A stretch of DNA of 64,000 bases from Pseudoxanthobacter soli DSM 19599. GTDB lineage: Bacteria > Pseudomonadota > Alphaproteobacteria > Rhizobiales > Segnochrobactraceae. A program made the translations under genes and the position numbers. The notes under the pieces were generated by a model. It was given only the letters and a program-made list of their open reading frames with translations, was not told where the DNA came from and ran no database searches. How positions within the stretch are numbered: position 1 is the stretch's first letter; every line of letters starts with the position of its first letter. Below are positions 54,877 through 62,994 of the stretch, piece by piece. Location of the stretch: assembly GCF_900148505.1 (NCBI RefSeq), contig NZ_FRXO01000003.1, forward strand, positions 124,001 through 188,000. Reading direction: 5' to 3'.

Positions 54877-55377
54877 ATGACGCATATTCGAGACGCCCGA
54901 ATCCTGATTCTCGCCACCGAGGCCTCCGGCCGCTGGGAAGTCTCGGTCTCGCGGGAAGAACTTCGCCGCACCGGGGCGCGTGTCGACATCGCCACGGTGG
55001 ATGGCAGGGGCATCGAGGACGGCCTTGAGATCGGCCGGCCGGAACGAATCGGCGCGGACCTCAAGTTCGCCGACGCGCGGCCCGACGACTACGAGGCGCT
55101 GGTGCTCTCGGGCTTCCACCTGAGCCCCGAAGTGATCAGCCCGAAATGGCCGGCGCGCGGGCTCGTCATCCGCTTTCTCGAAACCCGCCGCACGATCGGC
55201 GCGATGTGCCACGGTCCGTGGCTGCCGATCGAGGCGGACGTGTTCGCCGGCGGTCCCGACGGGCTTCCGCCGGGCTGGCAGGCGGAGATCGTCACGAGCC
55301 GCGCCCCGGCCGACGTCGACGACTTCGTCGCCCGCATCGTCGAGGGCGTGGAGCACGACCGCCGTTCGTGGCGCTGA
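54877..55377 (+). CDS. DJ-1/PfpI superfamily protein
   Basis: A 166-residue class-I-glutamine-amidotransferase-like protein. Edges seen: ARILILATEASGRWEVSVSR at the N-terminus, ALVLSGFHLSPEVI (~71) and the nucleophile elbow GAMCHGPWLPIEADV (~108) with Cys. It is near the usual DJ-1/PfpI length (~170-190). ATG 54877 follows GGAGGAGGG. Relatives include chaperone/deglycase or general-stress proteins (YhbO-like). Stand-alone gene, convergent with marC-like. 54679-54876 holds no gene. Confidence 0.8.
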   Translation: MTHIRDARILILATEASGRWEVSVSREELRRTGARVDIATVDGRGIEDGLEIGRPERIGADLKFADARPDDYEALVLSGFHLSPEVISPKWPARGLVIRFLETRRTIGAMCHGPWLPIEADVFAGGPDGLPPGWQAEIVTSRAPADVDDFVARIVEGVEHDRRSWR

Positions 55378-55391
55378 CGCGGACGGGCGGA

Positions 55392-56027
55392 TCAGCCGAG
55401 CCAGGCCGGGAAGATCGCACCGAGCGCGGTGCTGAGCATTTCCATCGCGATCGCGGCGAGAATCATGCCCATCAGCCGCTTGGTGACACTGAGCACGGTC
55501 GTGGACAGGAACTGGCTGAGCCACGGCGCGGTGATGAGGCAGACGGCGAAGAACACGAGATAGCCGACGAGCCCGAGGCCGTAGGCCGGCAGTTCGCCGG
55601 CATCCTTCGCCCGCTGGAAGAACACGATCATCGTCGAGATCGAGCCCGGCCCGAGCAGGATCGGCGTGGCCATCGGGTAGATCGCCACGTGGGCGGCATG
55701 GCTGAAGGTCGCCTTTTCCGCCTGGGTGCCGCTATGGGTGGCATTCTCCGTGCCGTTCAGCATCGACAGGGCGATCAGCAGCACGATCAGCCCGCCGGCC
55801 AGCCGGAAGTGATTCACGTCGATCCCGAACGCCGCGAGCAGCGGCGCGCCCAGCACCGAGCACACCACGCTGCCGACCGCCACCGCGATGATGGTCGTCG
55901 TGGCCGTGGCGCGGCGCTCCGCCGCCGTCTGGTCCGAGGTCAGCGCCAGGAAGATCGGCAGGTTGACGAGCGGATTCATGATCGCGAACAGCGCCGCGAA
56001 CAGCTTCATCGATATCGTCAGATCCAT
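55392..56027 (-). CDS. MarC family integral membrane protein
   Basis: A 211-residue protein with six predicted helices of the MarC/NAAT family (PF01914): MNPLVNLPIFLALTSDQTAA near residue 17, and GPGSISTMIVF near 124. Despite the name, MarC is not shown to export antibiotics; other relatives move neutral amino acids. ATG 56027. It diverges from the TTG-started monooxygenase-like gene. Confidence 0.93.
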   Translation of the reverse strand: MDLTISMKLFAALFAIMNPLVNLPIFLALTSDQTAAERRATATTTIIAVAVGSVVCSVLGAPLLAAFGIDVNHFRLAGGLIVLLIALSMLNGTENATHSGTQAEKATFSHAAHVAIYPMATPILLGPGSISTMIVFFQRAKDAGELPAYGLGLVGYLVFFAVCLITAPWLSQFLSTTVLSVTKRLMGMILAAIAMEMLSTALGAIFPAWLG

Positions 56028-56315
56028 GCTGTTCCTGTTCAGGCGAGCGAGTTCCCCGCAGGCGACCGTGGCATATCTGCCCCGCCATAGGCCAGACCCT
56101 TGTTCCGGCTTGCCGCCGAAGCCACCGCCGCCTCTGCGATGTCGGCCGGAGCGCTCCGCAGTCTGGACATCGCCGCGGTTTCGGGCTCCGATCCCCGCGC
56201 GGTTGCCGCAGAATCACGCGCGACAGTCGTCCGGGGCGCTCCCGGCCAGGCAGAAGCCTCAGGCCGGAAAAGAAAATCGCTCCGCTTCAACATCTTGAGT
56301 ACTCGGGAGGTCACC

Positions 56316-56600
56316 TTGCTCATCGTCGTCGCCATCATCCGCTCGAAGCCGGAAGCGCTTGAAACCGTGAAGGCTTCCCTCATCGGCCTCGTGGCGCCGA
56401 CGCGCGCCGAAGCCGGCTGCGTGCAGTACGACCTCAACCAGGACCGCGCCGACCCGAATCTGTTCGTGTTCTTCGAGCGCTGGGAAAGCGATGCGGCGCT
56501 CGATGCCCACGCCGCTTCCGCCCACATCGCCGCCCATCAGGCGCGCGTGGCGGGCCTCCTTGAAAGCGCCGACATCCACAAGATGACGCACATCGCCTGA
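56316..56600 (+). CDS. antibiotic-biosynthesis-monooxygenase (ABM) fold protein, putative quinol monooxygenase
   Basis: A 94-residue ferredoxin-like barrel protein of the YgiN type: AIIRSKPEALETVKASLIGL near 6, ETRAEAGCVQYDL-like segment (TRAEAGCVQYDLN ~33) and FFERWESDAALDAH (~54). Such dimers oxidise quinols or act on small metabolites without a cofactor. TTG 56316 is taken as start because GGGAGG sits five bases upstream and the fold begins there. Converges with the LysE gene across a hairpin. Confidence 0.85.
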   Translation: MLIVVAIIRSKPEALETVKASLIGLVAPTRAEAGCVQYDLNQDRADPNLFVFFERWESDAALDAHAASAHIAAHQARVAGLLESADIHKMTHIA

Positions 56601-56615
56601 CCGGCGCGACGATTG

Positions 56616-56644
56616 CACGGCCGGGTGCGTACTGCCCGGCCGTG
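56616..56644. terminator. hairpin between convergent ABM and LysE genes
   Basis: CACGGCCGGG (56616-56625) / CCCGGCCGTG (56635-56644), perfect 10-bp stem with a nine-base loop. No T-run. Likely shared transcript end. Confidence 0.6.
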
Positions 56645-56654
56645 GGCGCCGGCG

Positions 56655-57335
56655 TCAGAGACGCCGGTCGAGCGCCAGCCCGACGCCGAATCCGATCAGG
56701 ACGGAGCCGGTTGCGACATCGAGCGCGCCCGTCACGCGAGGGCGGGCCAAGGCGCGCGCCAGCGGCCGCGTCGCAAGCGTCAGCACCGAAAACCAGCCAA
56801 GACCCATGGCACCGTGGAGCGCGGCGAGCAGCGCCCCGAATGCCACGACGTCGGCCCCCGCCGGAATGAACTGCGGCAGGAAGCCGACATAGAACATGCC
56901 GACCTTGGGGTTCAGCAGGTTCGTGGCGAGGCCGCGCAGAAACCAGCGGCCGGCCTTCGAACCGGCGCCGCCGTCGCCCGGACCGGTCCGTTCGGGCAGG
57001 CCGGTGAAGCCCCCCGGGGCAATCGTCTCGCGGCGGCGCACCCGGCGCACGCCGGCGCGCAGGAGGCCGGCGCCGAGCCAGACGAGATAGGCCGCGCCGG
57101 CGAGCTGCAACAGCCGGAATCCCAGTTCCGAAACCGCGAGCAGGGCACCGAGTCCGGCAGCCGCGACGACGCCCCAGACGAGGACGCCGGCGGTGATGCC
57201 GAGGCCCGCCGCCATCGCCGGGCGCGGGCCTTCGACCGCCGCCGTGCGCAGCACCAGCGCCGTGTCGAGGCCGGGCGTCAGCGTCAGGAGGCCCGCGGCG
57301 AGGCTGAAGGCGAGCAGGGCGTGGACGGCATCCAT
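56655..57335 (-). CDS. LysE/RhtB family amino-acid exporter
   Basis: A 226-residue membrane protein with about six helices: TLTPGLDTALVLRTAAVEGP (~18), LVWLGAGLLRAGVR (~83) and FLRGLATNLLNPKVGMFYVG (~131). These are the LysE/RhtB motifs (TPGPN-like P-G at 21-22, NPK). It exports amino acids or related metabolites. It follows the alpha/beta hydrolase gene by 29 bp on the same strand; an Lrp-type regulator lies 865 bp beyond its start and may control the pair. Confidence 0.9.
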   Translation of the reverse strand: MDAVHALLAFSLAAGLLTLTPGLDTALVLRTAAVEGPRPAMAAGLGITAGVLVWGVVAAAGLGALLAVSELGFRLLQLAGAAYLVWLGAGLLRAGVRRVRRRETIAPGGFTGLPERTGPGDGGAGSKAGRWFLRGLATNLLNPKVGMFYVGFLPQFIPAGADVVAFGALLAALHGAMGLGWFSVLTLATRPLARALARPRVTGALDVATGSVLIGFGVGLALDRRL

Positions 57336-57364
57336 GATCGGTCACCCTCGGTTGGAGCCGCGGA

Positions 57365-58012
57365 TCAGCACGGCTTCGACGCCGCCCGGAGCCATCGCTG
57401 CGCTTCCGGCATCCGGGCTGCGCGCCTGCGGGCGGCGGGGCGTTCGATCGTGGTGCCCTGCCGGAAGCTTTCCAACAGGTCCCGCCCCTGCGTCCAGCCC
57501 CCGAGGCCGCTTTCCGCATTGATGTGGCCGAGGGACCCGGCCAGGACGAGGCTCGCCTGCCATTGCCGTGCCCGCTCGCGGGCATGGGCGAGCGTGGCGT
57601 AGGGGTCGTCGCGCGAGGCGACGAGGCGGGCCGGAAAGCCGAGCGGGGTGGCCGGCGGGGCAGCGAACGAGCGGGCGGCGGCGGGAAAAGCCGGCCCTTC
57701 CGGATCGGGGACCGCGACGAGAAACGCGCCGCGCACCTTCAGCCGCGTGGCCGCCGCCCAGTGAGCGACGGCGAGGCAGCCGAGGCTGTGGGCGACGACG
57801 ACCGGCGGCTCGGCCGCGTCCGCGACCGCCCGCTCCAGCGCCTCGACCCAGTCGTCGCGGTCCGGCGCATCCCAGGATGCCGGGGAGAACCGCACCATCG
57901 TCGGATCGTCCCGCTCCCACAGCGTCTGCCAGTGGCCTTCTCCGGACCCGCCGATCCCCGGCACGACGATCACCTGCGCCGACCGGGCCCTGCCGCTCCC
58001 GCTCTCGTCCAT
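57365..58012 (-). CDS. RBBP9/YdeN-type alpha/beta hydrolase
   Basis: A 215-residue serine hydrolase: VIVVPGIGGSGEGHWQTLWE (~15), nucleophile Ser in VVAHSLGCLAV (~73), Asp in SRDDPYA (~132) and His in GSLGHINAESGLGGW (~160). This is the PF06821 (RBBP9/YdeN) pattern. ATG 58012 has GAGGG five bases upstream. It is the first gene of a two-gene unit with the LysE exporter and diverges from the Lrp regulator. Confidence 0.9.
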   Translation of the reverse strand: MDESGSGRARSAQVIVVPGIGGSGEGHWQTLWERDDPTMVRFSPASWDAPDRDDWVEALERAVADAAEPPVVVAHSLGCLAVAHWAAATRLKVRGAFLVAVPDPEGPAFPAAARSFAAPPATPLGFPARLVASRDDPYATLAHARERARQWQASLVLAGSLGHINAESGLGGWTQGRDLLESFRQGTTIERPAARRRAARMPEAQRWLRAASKPC

Positions 58013-58199
58013 CCGTCCCTCCTCCATGCGATCCGACAGACCCGAACGACGGCCGGCGCCATCGCGGTCGGGCGCTCAGGCGACAGGCATATTCAAGGCC
58101 GACGGGGCCATTATTGCGTTGAAGGGGCCGTCCCACCATGGCAACCCATAAGCTGAGACTGCCTGATTTCCGATGATTTCAAAGCGAAGGGTGTTCCAG

Positions 58200-58718
58200 A
58201 TGAGCGAACCATCGGCCTTCCGGCCCATGCCGGCGCGGCGGCGCGCGGCCACCCGCGGCCCCGACCTCGATGCCATCGACATTTCGATCGTCGAGGCGCT
58301 GCAGGAGGATGGCAGGATCGCGTTCTCGGAACTCGCCCGGCGCCTCGGCCTGTCGCAGCCCGCCGTCTCGGAGCGGGTCAAGCGGCTGGAGGACCGCGGC
58401 ATCATCGCCGGCTACGGCGCCCGCATCGACATGGCGGCGCTCGGGCTCGGCATGATGGCGATGATCCGTCTCAAGACCACCCACGAGCACATCCGCGCCT
58501 GCCTCGAAAGCTTCGCGGCGATGCCGTTCGTCCTCGAGGTGCACCGGCTGACGGGCGAGGACTGCTTCCTGCTCAAGGTCGCGGTTCCCTCGCCGGCCGA
58601 ACTGGAGACGATCGTCGATGCGATCGGGCGCTTCGGCACCGTCACCACCGCCGTGGTGCTGCGCAGCGAGCCGCCGAAGCCGGTCGGCCGCGCCCTGATC
58701 GCTCGCATCGAATCCTGA
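58200..58718 (+). CDS. Lrp/AsnC family transcriptional regulator
   Basis: A 172-residue regulator: N-terminal winged helix (~21-75, DISIVEALQEDGRIAFSELA, LGLSQPAVSERVKRLEDRGI) and C-terminal RAM effector domain (~85-155, LEVHRLTGEDCFLLKVAVPS). Such proteins bind amino acids. It is divergent from the hydrolase-LysE unit, the usual arrangement for a local regulator of an amino-acid exporter. ATG 58200 has AAGGG eight bases upstream; ATG 58173 is an alternative. Confidence 0.92.
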   Translation: MSEPSAFRPMPARRRAATRGPDLDAIDISIVEALQEDGRIAFSELARRLGLSQPAVSERVKRLEDRGIIAGYGARIDMAALGLGMMAMIRLKTTHEHIRACLESFAAMPFVLEVHRLTGEDCFLLKVAVPSPAELETIVDAIGRFGTVTTAVVLRSEPPKPVGRALIARIES

Positions 58719-58841
58719 CGCGCGCCTGCGCGCCCGGTGCGCGCCCGGAGCCCCCTGCGGACCGCATGATGGGCGCCCATTGCGCACCCCTTGCACCGTT
58801 CCGGCCGCCGCGGCGCGCGTCGCGGCACCCGAGGCCCGAAT

Positions 58842-60056
58842 CTACCCGTAGACGGCGTCGCGGATGCCGTCCGGGAACGCTCCGGCCATGCCGGCGATGG
58901 CGGTGTTGGTGAGCGCGACGACCGTGACGCCGTTGACCGGATCCACGAACCAGGAATGGCCGTAGGCCCCGCCCCAGGCGAACGTGCCGGCGGGCTGGGG
59001 CGTCGCGGTCGGGGCCGGGTCGATCAGCACCGCCGCGCCGACGCCGAAGGTCCAGCCCGGCTTCTCCGGGTCGATCTCGTCGCGGCCGATGGCGGGCGTG
59101 CCGAACAGCGCCGCCGAGCCGGGCGTGAGGATGGCCCCGCCCCCGGTGCGGAGCGCCTCCAGGAAGGCGAGGATATCCCCCGCCGTGCCGATCATGCCGG
59201 CGCCGCCAGAGGCGAACGAAGTGGGATCGAACGCCCGCGACGGCGCATAGAAGATGGTGCCGGCCGCTCCCTGCACGGTATGGTGCGCGCCCATCGGCAC
59301 CGGCGCCCCGCCGGCCGGATCGTCGGCATAGGCGACCGCGAGGCGGGCGGGATCGCGCACCTCGAACCCGGTGTCCGAAATCGCCAGCGGAGCGGCGACG
59401 AGGCGCTCGACCAGGGCGCCGAGCCCCTCGCCGGTGGCGGCTTCGAGGGCGGCGCCGAGGACATCGGTCGCCACCGAATAGAGCCAGGCCGAACCCGGCT
59501 CGAACAGAAGCGGCACGGAGGCGATGCGCGCCAGATTCTCCGCCATCGAGAGGCCCGGCTGGTCCATGCCGTCGCAGACGCCGGCGGCGCGATAGGGGCT
59601 GTCCGCCCCCTCGATGAAGCCGTAGGAGAGGCCCGCCGTGTGGGTCAGGAGGTGGCGAAGGGTGATGACGGGGGCGCGGCCGTCGGCAAGCCGGGGCCGG
59701 AAATCCGGCAGGAACCGCGTCACCGGATCGTCGAGCCCGAGCACGCCGCGCTCCGCGAGCGCCAGCGTGGCGGCGGTGACGAACGGCTTGGTGACGGAGG
59801 CGAGACGGAACAGCGTGTCTGCCGTCATCGCCCGGCCGGCCTCGCGGTCGGCGAAGCCGGCGGCGCGGGCGTGGACGAGGCGGCCGTGGTGGGCGACGAG
59901 CACCACCGTGCCAACGATGCGGCGGTCGTCGATCGCCCGGTCGACGACCGCGTCGACCCGCGCCCGCAGCCCGGCATCGCCGCCGGGGAAACGATGCCCC
60001 GCGTCGTGCGCCCCGGCCGGGGACATATCGCGTTGGTCCGCAGGCGATCCGGTCAT
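58842..60056 (-). CDS. beta-lactamase-fold serine hydrolase (class C-like)
   Basis: A 404-residue protein of the beta-lactamase/penicillin-binding family (PF00144): S87-V-T-K90 (SxxK nucleophile), YSV (~196, Tyr-x-Asn equivalent with Val) and a C-terminal GHSWFVDPVNG (H-x-G-like, ~370). No signal peptide, so cytosolic. Relatives are esterases or D-amino peptidases; true beta-lactamase activity is unlikely. ATG 60056. It converges with the Lrp gene; 60057-60367 upstream holds no gene other than the tRNA-Gly promoter region. Confidence 0.88.
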   Translation of the reverse strand: MTGSPADQRDMSPAGAHDAGHRFPGGDAGLRARVDAVVDRAIDDRRIVGTVVLVAHHGRLVHARAAGFADREAGRAMTADTLFRLASVTKPFVTAATLALAERGVLGLDDPVTRFLPDFRPRLADGRAPVITLRHLLTHTAGLSYGFIEGADSPYRAAGVCDGMDQPGLSMAENLARIASVPLLFEPGSAWLYSVATDVLGAALEAATGEGLGALVERLVAAPLAISDTGFEVRDPARLAVAYADDPAGGAPVPMGAHHTVQGAAGTIFYAPSRAFDPTSFASGGAGMIGTAGDILAFLEALRTGGGAILTPGSAALFGTPAIGRDEIDPEKPGWTFGVGAAVLIDPAPTATPQPAGTFAWGGAYGHSWFVDPVNGVTVVALTNTAIAGMAGAFPDGIRDAVYG

Positions 60057-60367
60057 GTCACGAGCCTCCCGGCGTGGCGACCTCGCAGCCCATGCGCACC
60101 GGCACGGCCGAATCGCCTTCGATGGTGTGGAGGCCGAGGATTCCGCCGCGCCGCCTGCCTTGTCCAGCCCCGCGCCCTCCGCTCCCCTTCCCTGCCGCCA
60201 CGACCAGGCGCCTCGCTCCCCCTGCGCCGGCCTCTCGCTCCCCTGCGCGAGCCTGTGGAAGACTCACCCGGCGAAATTTTTGCGCGCTCGACCCCGTTGC
60301 ATTCCAAAATGGTTTGGTGCATAGACACCTCCGCCGGGCCGACGCAGTCACCGGCACGAAACGGAGT
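60057..60367. other. 311-bp region between the serine hydrolase and tRNA-Gly
   Basis: C-rich, no supportable gene. CCAAA-ATGG-TTTGG (60304-60317) is an inverted repeat within GCATTCCAAAATGGTTTGGT, about 50 bp before tRNA-Gly, and could be part of its promoter or an operator. Confidence 0.4.
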
Positions 60368-60442
60368 GCGGGCGTAGCTCAGGGGTAGAGCACAACCTTG
60401 CCAAGGTTGGGGTCGTGGGTTCGAATCCCATCGCCCGCTCCA
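60368..60442 (+). tRNA. tRNA-Gly (anticodon GCC)
   Basis: Cloverleaf with encoded CCA: acceptor GCGGGCG/CGCCCGC, D-arm GCTC...GAGC, anticodon arm CAACC-TTGCCAA-GGTTG with anticodon GCC, T-arm GTGGG-TTCGAAT-CCCAT. Discriminator T. It decodes GGC/GGU. Confidence 0.97.
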
Positions 60443-60469
60443 GTTTCCAGACAGATCACCACGATGAAG

Positions 60470-60496
60470 CGGCCCCGTTCGGGGCCGTTGTCGTTT
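60470..60496 (+). terminator. terminator after tRNA-Gly
   Basis: CGGCCCC (60470-60476), loop GTTC, GGGGCCG (60481-60487), then TTGTCGTTT. 28 bp past the tRNA CCA. Confidence 0.85.
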
Positions 60497-60884
60497 CTGG
60501 CGACCGACGGCGGACTGCATCCATCCGCGTGAATCGACAGAGCCAACGCCAGGCTTCCAGCATCGTCAGCCGCCTTGCGGTGACCCCGGCTGCGTCCGGT
60601 GCGGATGCGTTGCCTCTCTGGCCAGGACAAATTTCCACGCAGGACGAAGCTACGGAGCAGAACCGTGGCATCGGCCGGAGCATGCACCGGCTTGCCAGCC
60701 GGGACGCGGCGCGCGAAAGTTGCACGACCTAGATGTGCGATACGGCGCCGACCGACTTGACAGGGCGGACTTGGCCGATGGACTTGCCGGACGGACTTGC
60801 CCGCACCTTGCCGGTTAACCCCGTCTCATTCCATCCGCCTCATTTCACTTGCCCCGCCACCTCGTCTGTACAGGAGAAAACACC
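60497..60884. other. 388-bp gene-free region with a ~13-bp tandem repeat
   Basis: No convincing ORF. Positions 60754-60815 hold GACTTG at 60754, 60768, 60781 and 60794 and a CTTGCCGG relative at 60806, a drifting 13-14-bp repeat (GACTTGCCGGACG-like), just upstream of the short-chain dehydrogenase gene. Its role is unknown. Confidence 0.5.
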
Positions 60885-61640
60885 GTGAAAACGGGTCTCG
60901 GAACCATGATCGTGACCGGCGGATCGAAGGGAATCGGGGCCGCCGTGGCGCGTGCCGCCGGCAAGGCGGGCTACCGGGTCGTGCTGAGCTTCAAGGGAGA
61001 TGTGGACGGAGCGGAGGCGGTCGTCCGCGATATCGCGTCGGACGGCGGCGTGGCGCTGGCGGTGCGCGCCGACATGGCGCGGGAAGACGACATCCTGGCG
61101 CTGTTCGCAACCGTCGACGAACGTTTCGGCGCGCCGGACGTACTCGTCAACAATGCCGGCGGCGTCGGGCCGCTGTGCCGCGTGGAGGACGTCACCGCCG
61201 ATGCCATCGCCGAGGTACTGGCGGTGAACGTGACCGGCACCCTGTTGTGCTGCCGGGAAGCGGTGAAGCGGATGTCCACCCGCCACGGCGGCCGCGGCGG
61301 CGCCATCATCAACATCTCTTCGCGCGCCGCTGTGCTGGGCGGAGCGGGCGAATGGGTGCACTACGCCGCCAGCAAGGGCGCCGTCGACAGCCTGACCATC
61401 GGGCTCGCCCGCGAGGTCGGCGCGGAAGGCATCCGCGTCAATGCCGTGGCGCCGGGCCTGATCGAAACCGGCCTTCACGCCGCCGCCGGTGCGCCCGACA
61501 GACTGGAACGCCTTGGGCCGACGGCGCCGCTGCAACGGCCCGGCACGGCGGAGGAAGTCGCCGCGGCCGTCATGTGGCTGGCCTCGCCCGAGAGCGCCTA
61601 TGTGACAGCCGCGGTGCTGCCGGTCTCCGGCGGCCGCTAA
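60885..61640 (+). CDS. SDR family NAD(P)-dependent oxidoreductase
   Basis: A 251-residue classical short-chain dehydrogenase: TGGSKGIGAAVA (~11), NNAGGVGP (~88), Ser in NISSRA (~144), YAASKGAVD (~162) and AVAPGLIETGL (~186). NAD(P) is used to oxidise or reduce a small alcohol or ketone; the substrate is unknown. GTG 60885 follows AGGAGA at good spacing; ATG 60906 is a shorter option. Monocistronic. The hydrophobic protein gene begins 84 bp downstream. Confidence 0.93.
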   Translation: MKTGLGTMIVTGGSKGIGAAVARAAGKAGYRVVLSFKGDVDGAEAVVRDIASDGGVALAVRADMAREDDILALFATVDERFGAPDVLVNNAGGVGPLCRVEDVTADAIAEVLAVNVTGTLLCCREAVKRMSTRHGGRGGAIINISSRAAVLGGAGEWVHYAASKGAVDSLTIGLAREVGAEGIRVNAVAPGLIETGLHAAAGAPDRLERLGPTAPLQRPGTAEEVAAAVMWLASPESAYVTAAVLPVSGGR

Positions 61641-61724
61641 CGGCGTTGGCGGCCCCGTCGGAACGCGCGCCCGGCGTGGGCGTTGCCGCTCGGGAGATTG
61701 GGGACGGATTTGAGGACGGGGCGG

Positions 61725-62195
61725 ATGGGTGAGTGGGCGGTCGTGTTCTTCTTTGCCGCCGTCGTGCTGCTCCTCGCGCTTGGGTGGGCGCTGCTGTTTC
61801 TCGTGTTCAGGCGCCGGCTGGCGAGCGCGCGGGGAAGCCGCATCGAACCGCACGGCGACGGTCTGCGCGTTCCGCTGGTCGCGGCGTTCTCGGGGTGGAA
61901 GGGGATTCCCTGGCTGTCCTGGTCGTCGAGCAACATCAATCCCACGCTGATCCTGCATCCCGACCACATCGAATGCCGGGTCATCAGAACACGGCGGAAG
62001 CCCTATGAGGCCGTCTCCCGGGTCGACTACCGGGAAACCTTCGGCACCAACAATGTCGTGCTCGAATTCGCCGATTCGATCTCGAGCTTCGCCGGTAACA
62101 CGGCCAACCGGGTGACCGCGCGGGACGCGATAAGCCGGCTTTCGACGAGGGGCTGCCCGCTGTCGGTGCGCGCCCGCAGCCTGCTCGACGGCTGA
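61725..62195 (+). CDS. hypothetical membrane-anchored protein, 156 aa
   Basis: One strongly hydrophobic N-terminal helix (AVVFFFAAVVLLLALGWALL, ~5-27), then a soluble part containing ILHPDHIECRVIRTRRKPYE (~79) and a beta-rich stretch resembling a PH-like domain (VDYRETFGTNNVVLEFADS). GAGGACGGGGCGG precedes ATG 61725. I do not recognise a family. It probably faces the cytosol or periplasm from the inner membrane. Confidence 0.65.
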   Translation: MGEWAVVFFFAAVVLLLALGWALLFLVFRRRLASARGSRIEPHGDGLRVPLVAAFSGWKGIPWLSWSSSNINPTLILHPDHIECRVIRTRRKPYEAVSRVDYRETFGTNNVVLEFADSISSFAGNTANRVTARDAISRLSTRGCPLSVRARSLLDG

Positions 62196-62439
62196 TCGCG
62201 AGCGGCCCGGCCGAACGGCGCGGCGCGGCCCGGCCGACGCCGCAACGCGCCTTCCGGTGCGTGCGGGCTCCTGCGGAAGCCCCCTCCCCCGCTTGAAGAC
62301 CCTCCCCCCGCTTCATGCCGCCGTGCTCCCGGCCGCGATTCCGCGCGCCGTGCGGAGACGGAGACGAGATCGACCGGGCGACCGCGATGACCGGCGGCGG
62401 GGATTGACTCGCGCCGCATCACGCAACATATGAAGTTAC

Positions 62440-62994
62440 ATGAAACGCGACAGCAGACTTTCCGGCGTGCTTCACGTCCTCCTCCACATGGCCGAGGCGC
62501 GGCGACCCGTGACGTCCGAGGCGATGGCGAAGGCCATGCGCACCAACCCGGTGGTGATCCGCCGCATCATGGCCGGGCTGCGGGAAGCCGGGTTCGTGCG
62601 CTCCGACAAGGGCCACGGCGGCGGCTGGACCATCGCGCGCACCCTCGACGCCATCACCCTGCGCGACATCTACACCGCCCTCGGCGAGCCCGAACTTCTC
62701 GCCATGGGCAACCGCACCGAGGCGCCGGGATGCCTCGTCGAGCAGGCAGTGAATGCTGCGCTGGACGAGGCCTTCCGCGAGGCCGAGCGCGTTCTTCTCG
62801 ACCGCTTCGGCGCGGTGACGCTGGCCGCGCTCGCCGCCGATTTCCACGCCCGCATGATCGCGAGCGGCAGAACCGTCGATCTGGAGACAAGCCATGAAGC
62901 AAGCGACGAAGCCAGCCAAGGACACGGTGATGGACACGGTCATGAACACGAACACGGTCATCGGCACGGACACGAAGCCAGCGACGGTTCTTGA
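62440..62994 (+). CDS. Rrf2 family transcriptional regulator with His-rich tail
   Basis: A 184-residue Rrf2 protein: winged helix (~10-75, SEAMAKAMRTNPVVIRRIMA, KGHGGGWTIAR) and helical dimer region. Only one cysteine (APGCLVE ~94), so the three-Cys Fe-S site of IscR/NsrR is absent. The last ~25 residues are HGDGHGHEHEHGHRHGHE-type, encoded by the region that overlaps the next gene by 101 bp. It may sense redox through the single Cys, or metals through the tail. ATG 62440 sits close behind the putative promoter region. Confidence 0.85.
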   Translation: MKRDSRLSGVLHVLLHMAEARRPVTSEAMAKAMRTNPVVIRRIMAGLREAGFVRSDKGHGGGWTIARTLDAITLRDIYTALGEPELLAMGNRTEAPGCLVEQAVNAALDEAFREAERVLLDRFGAVTLAALAADFHARMIASGRTVDLETSHEASDEASQGHGDGHGHEHEHGHRHGHEASDGS

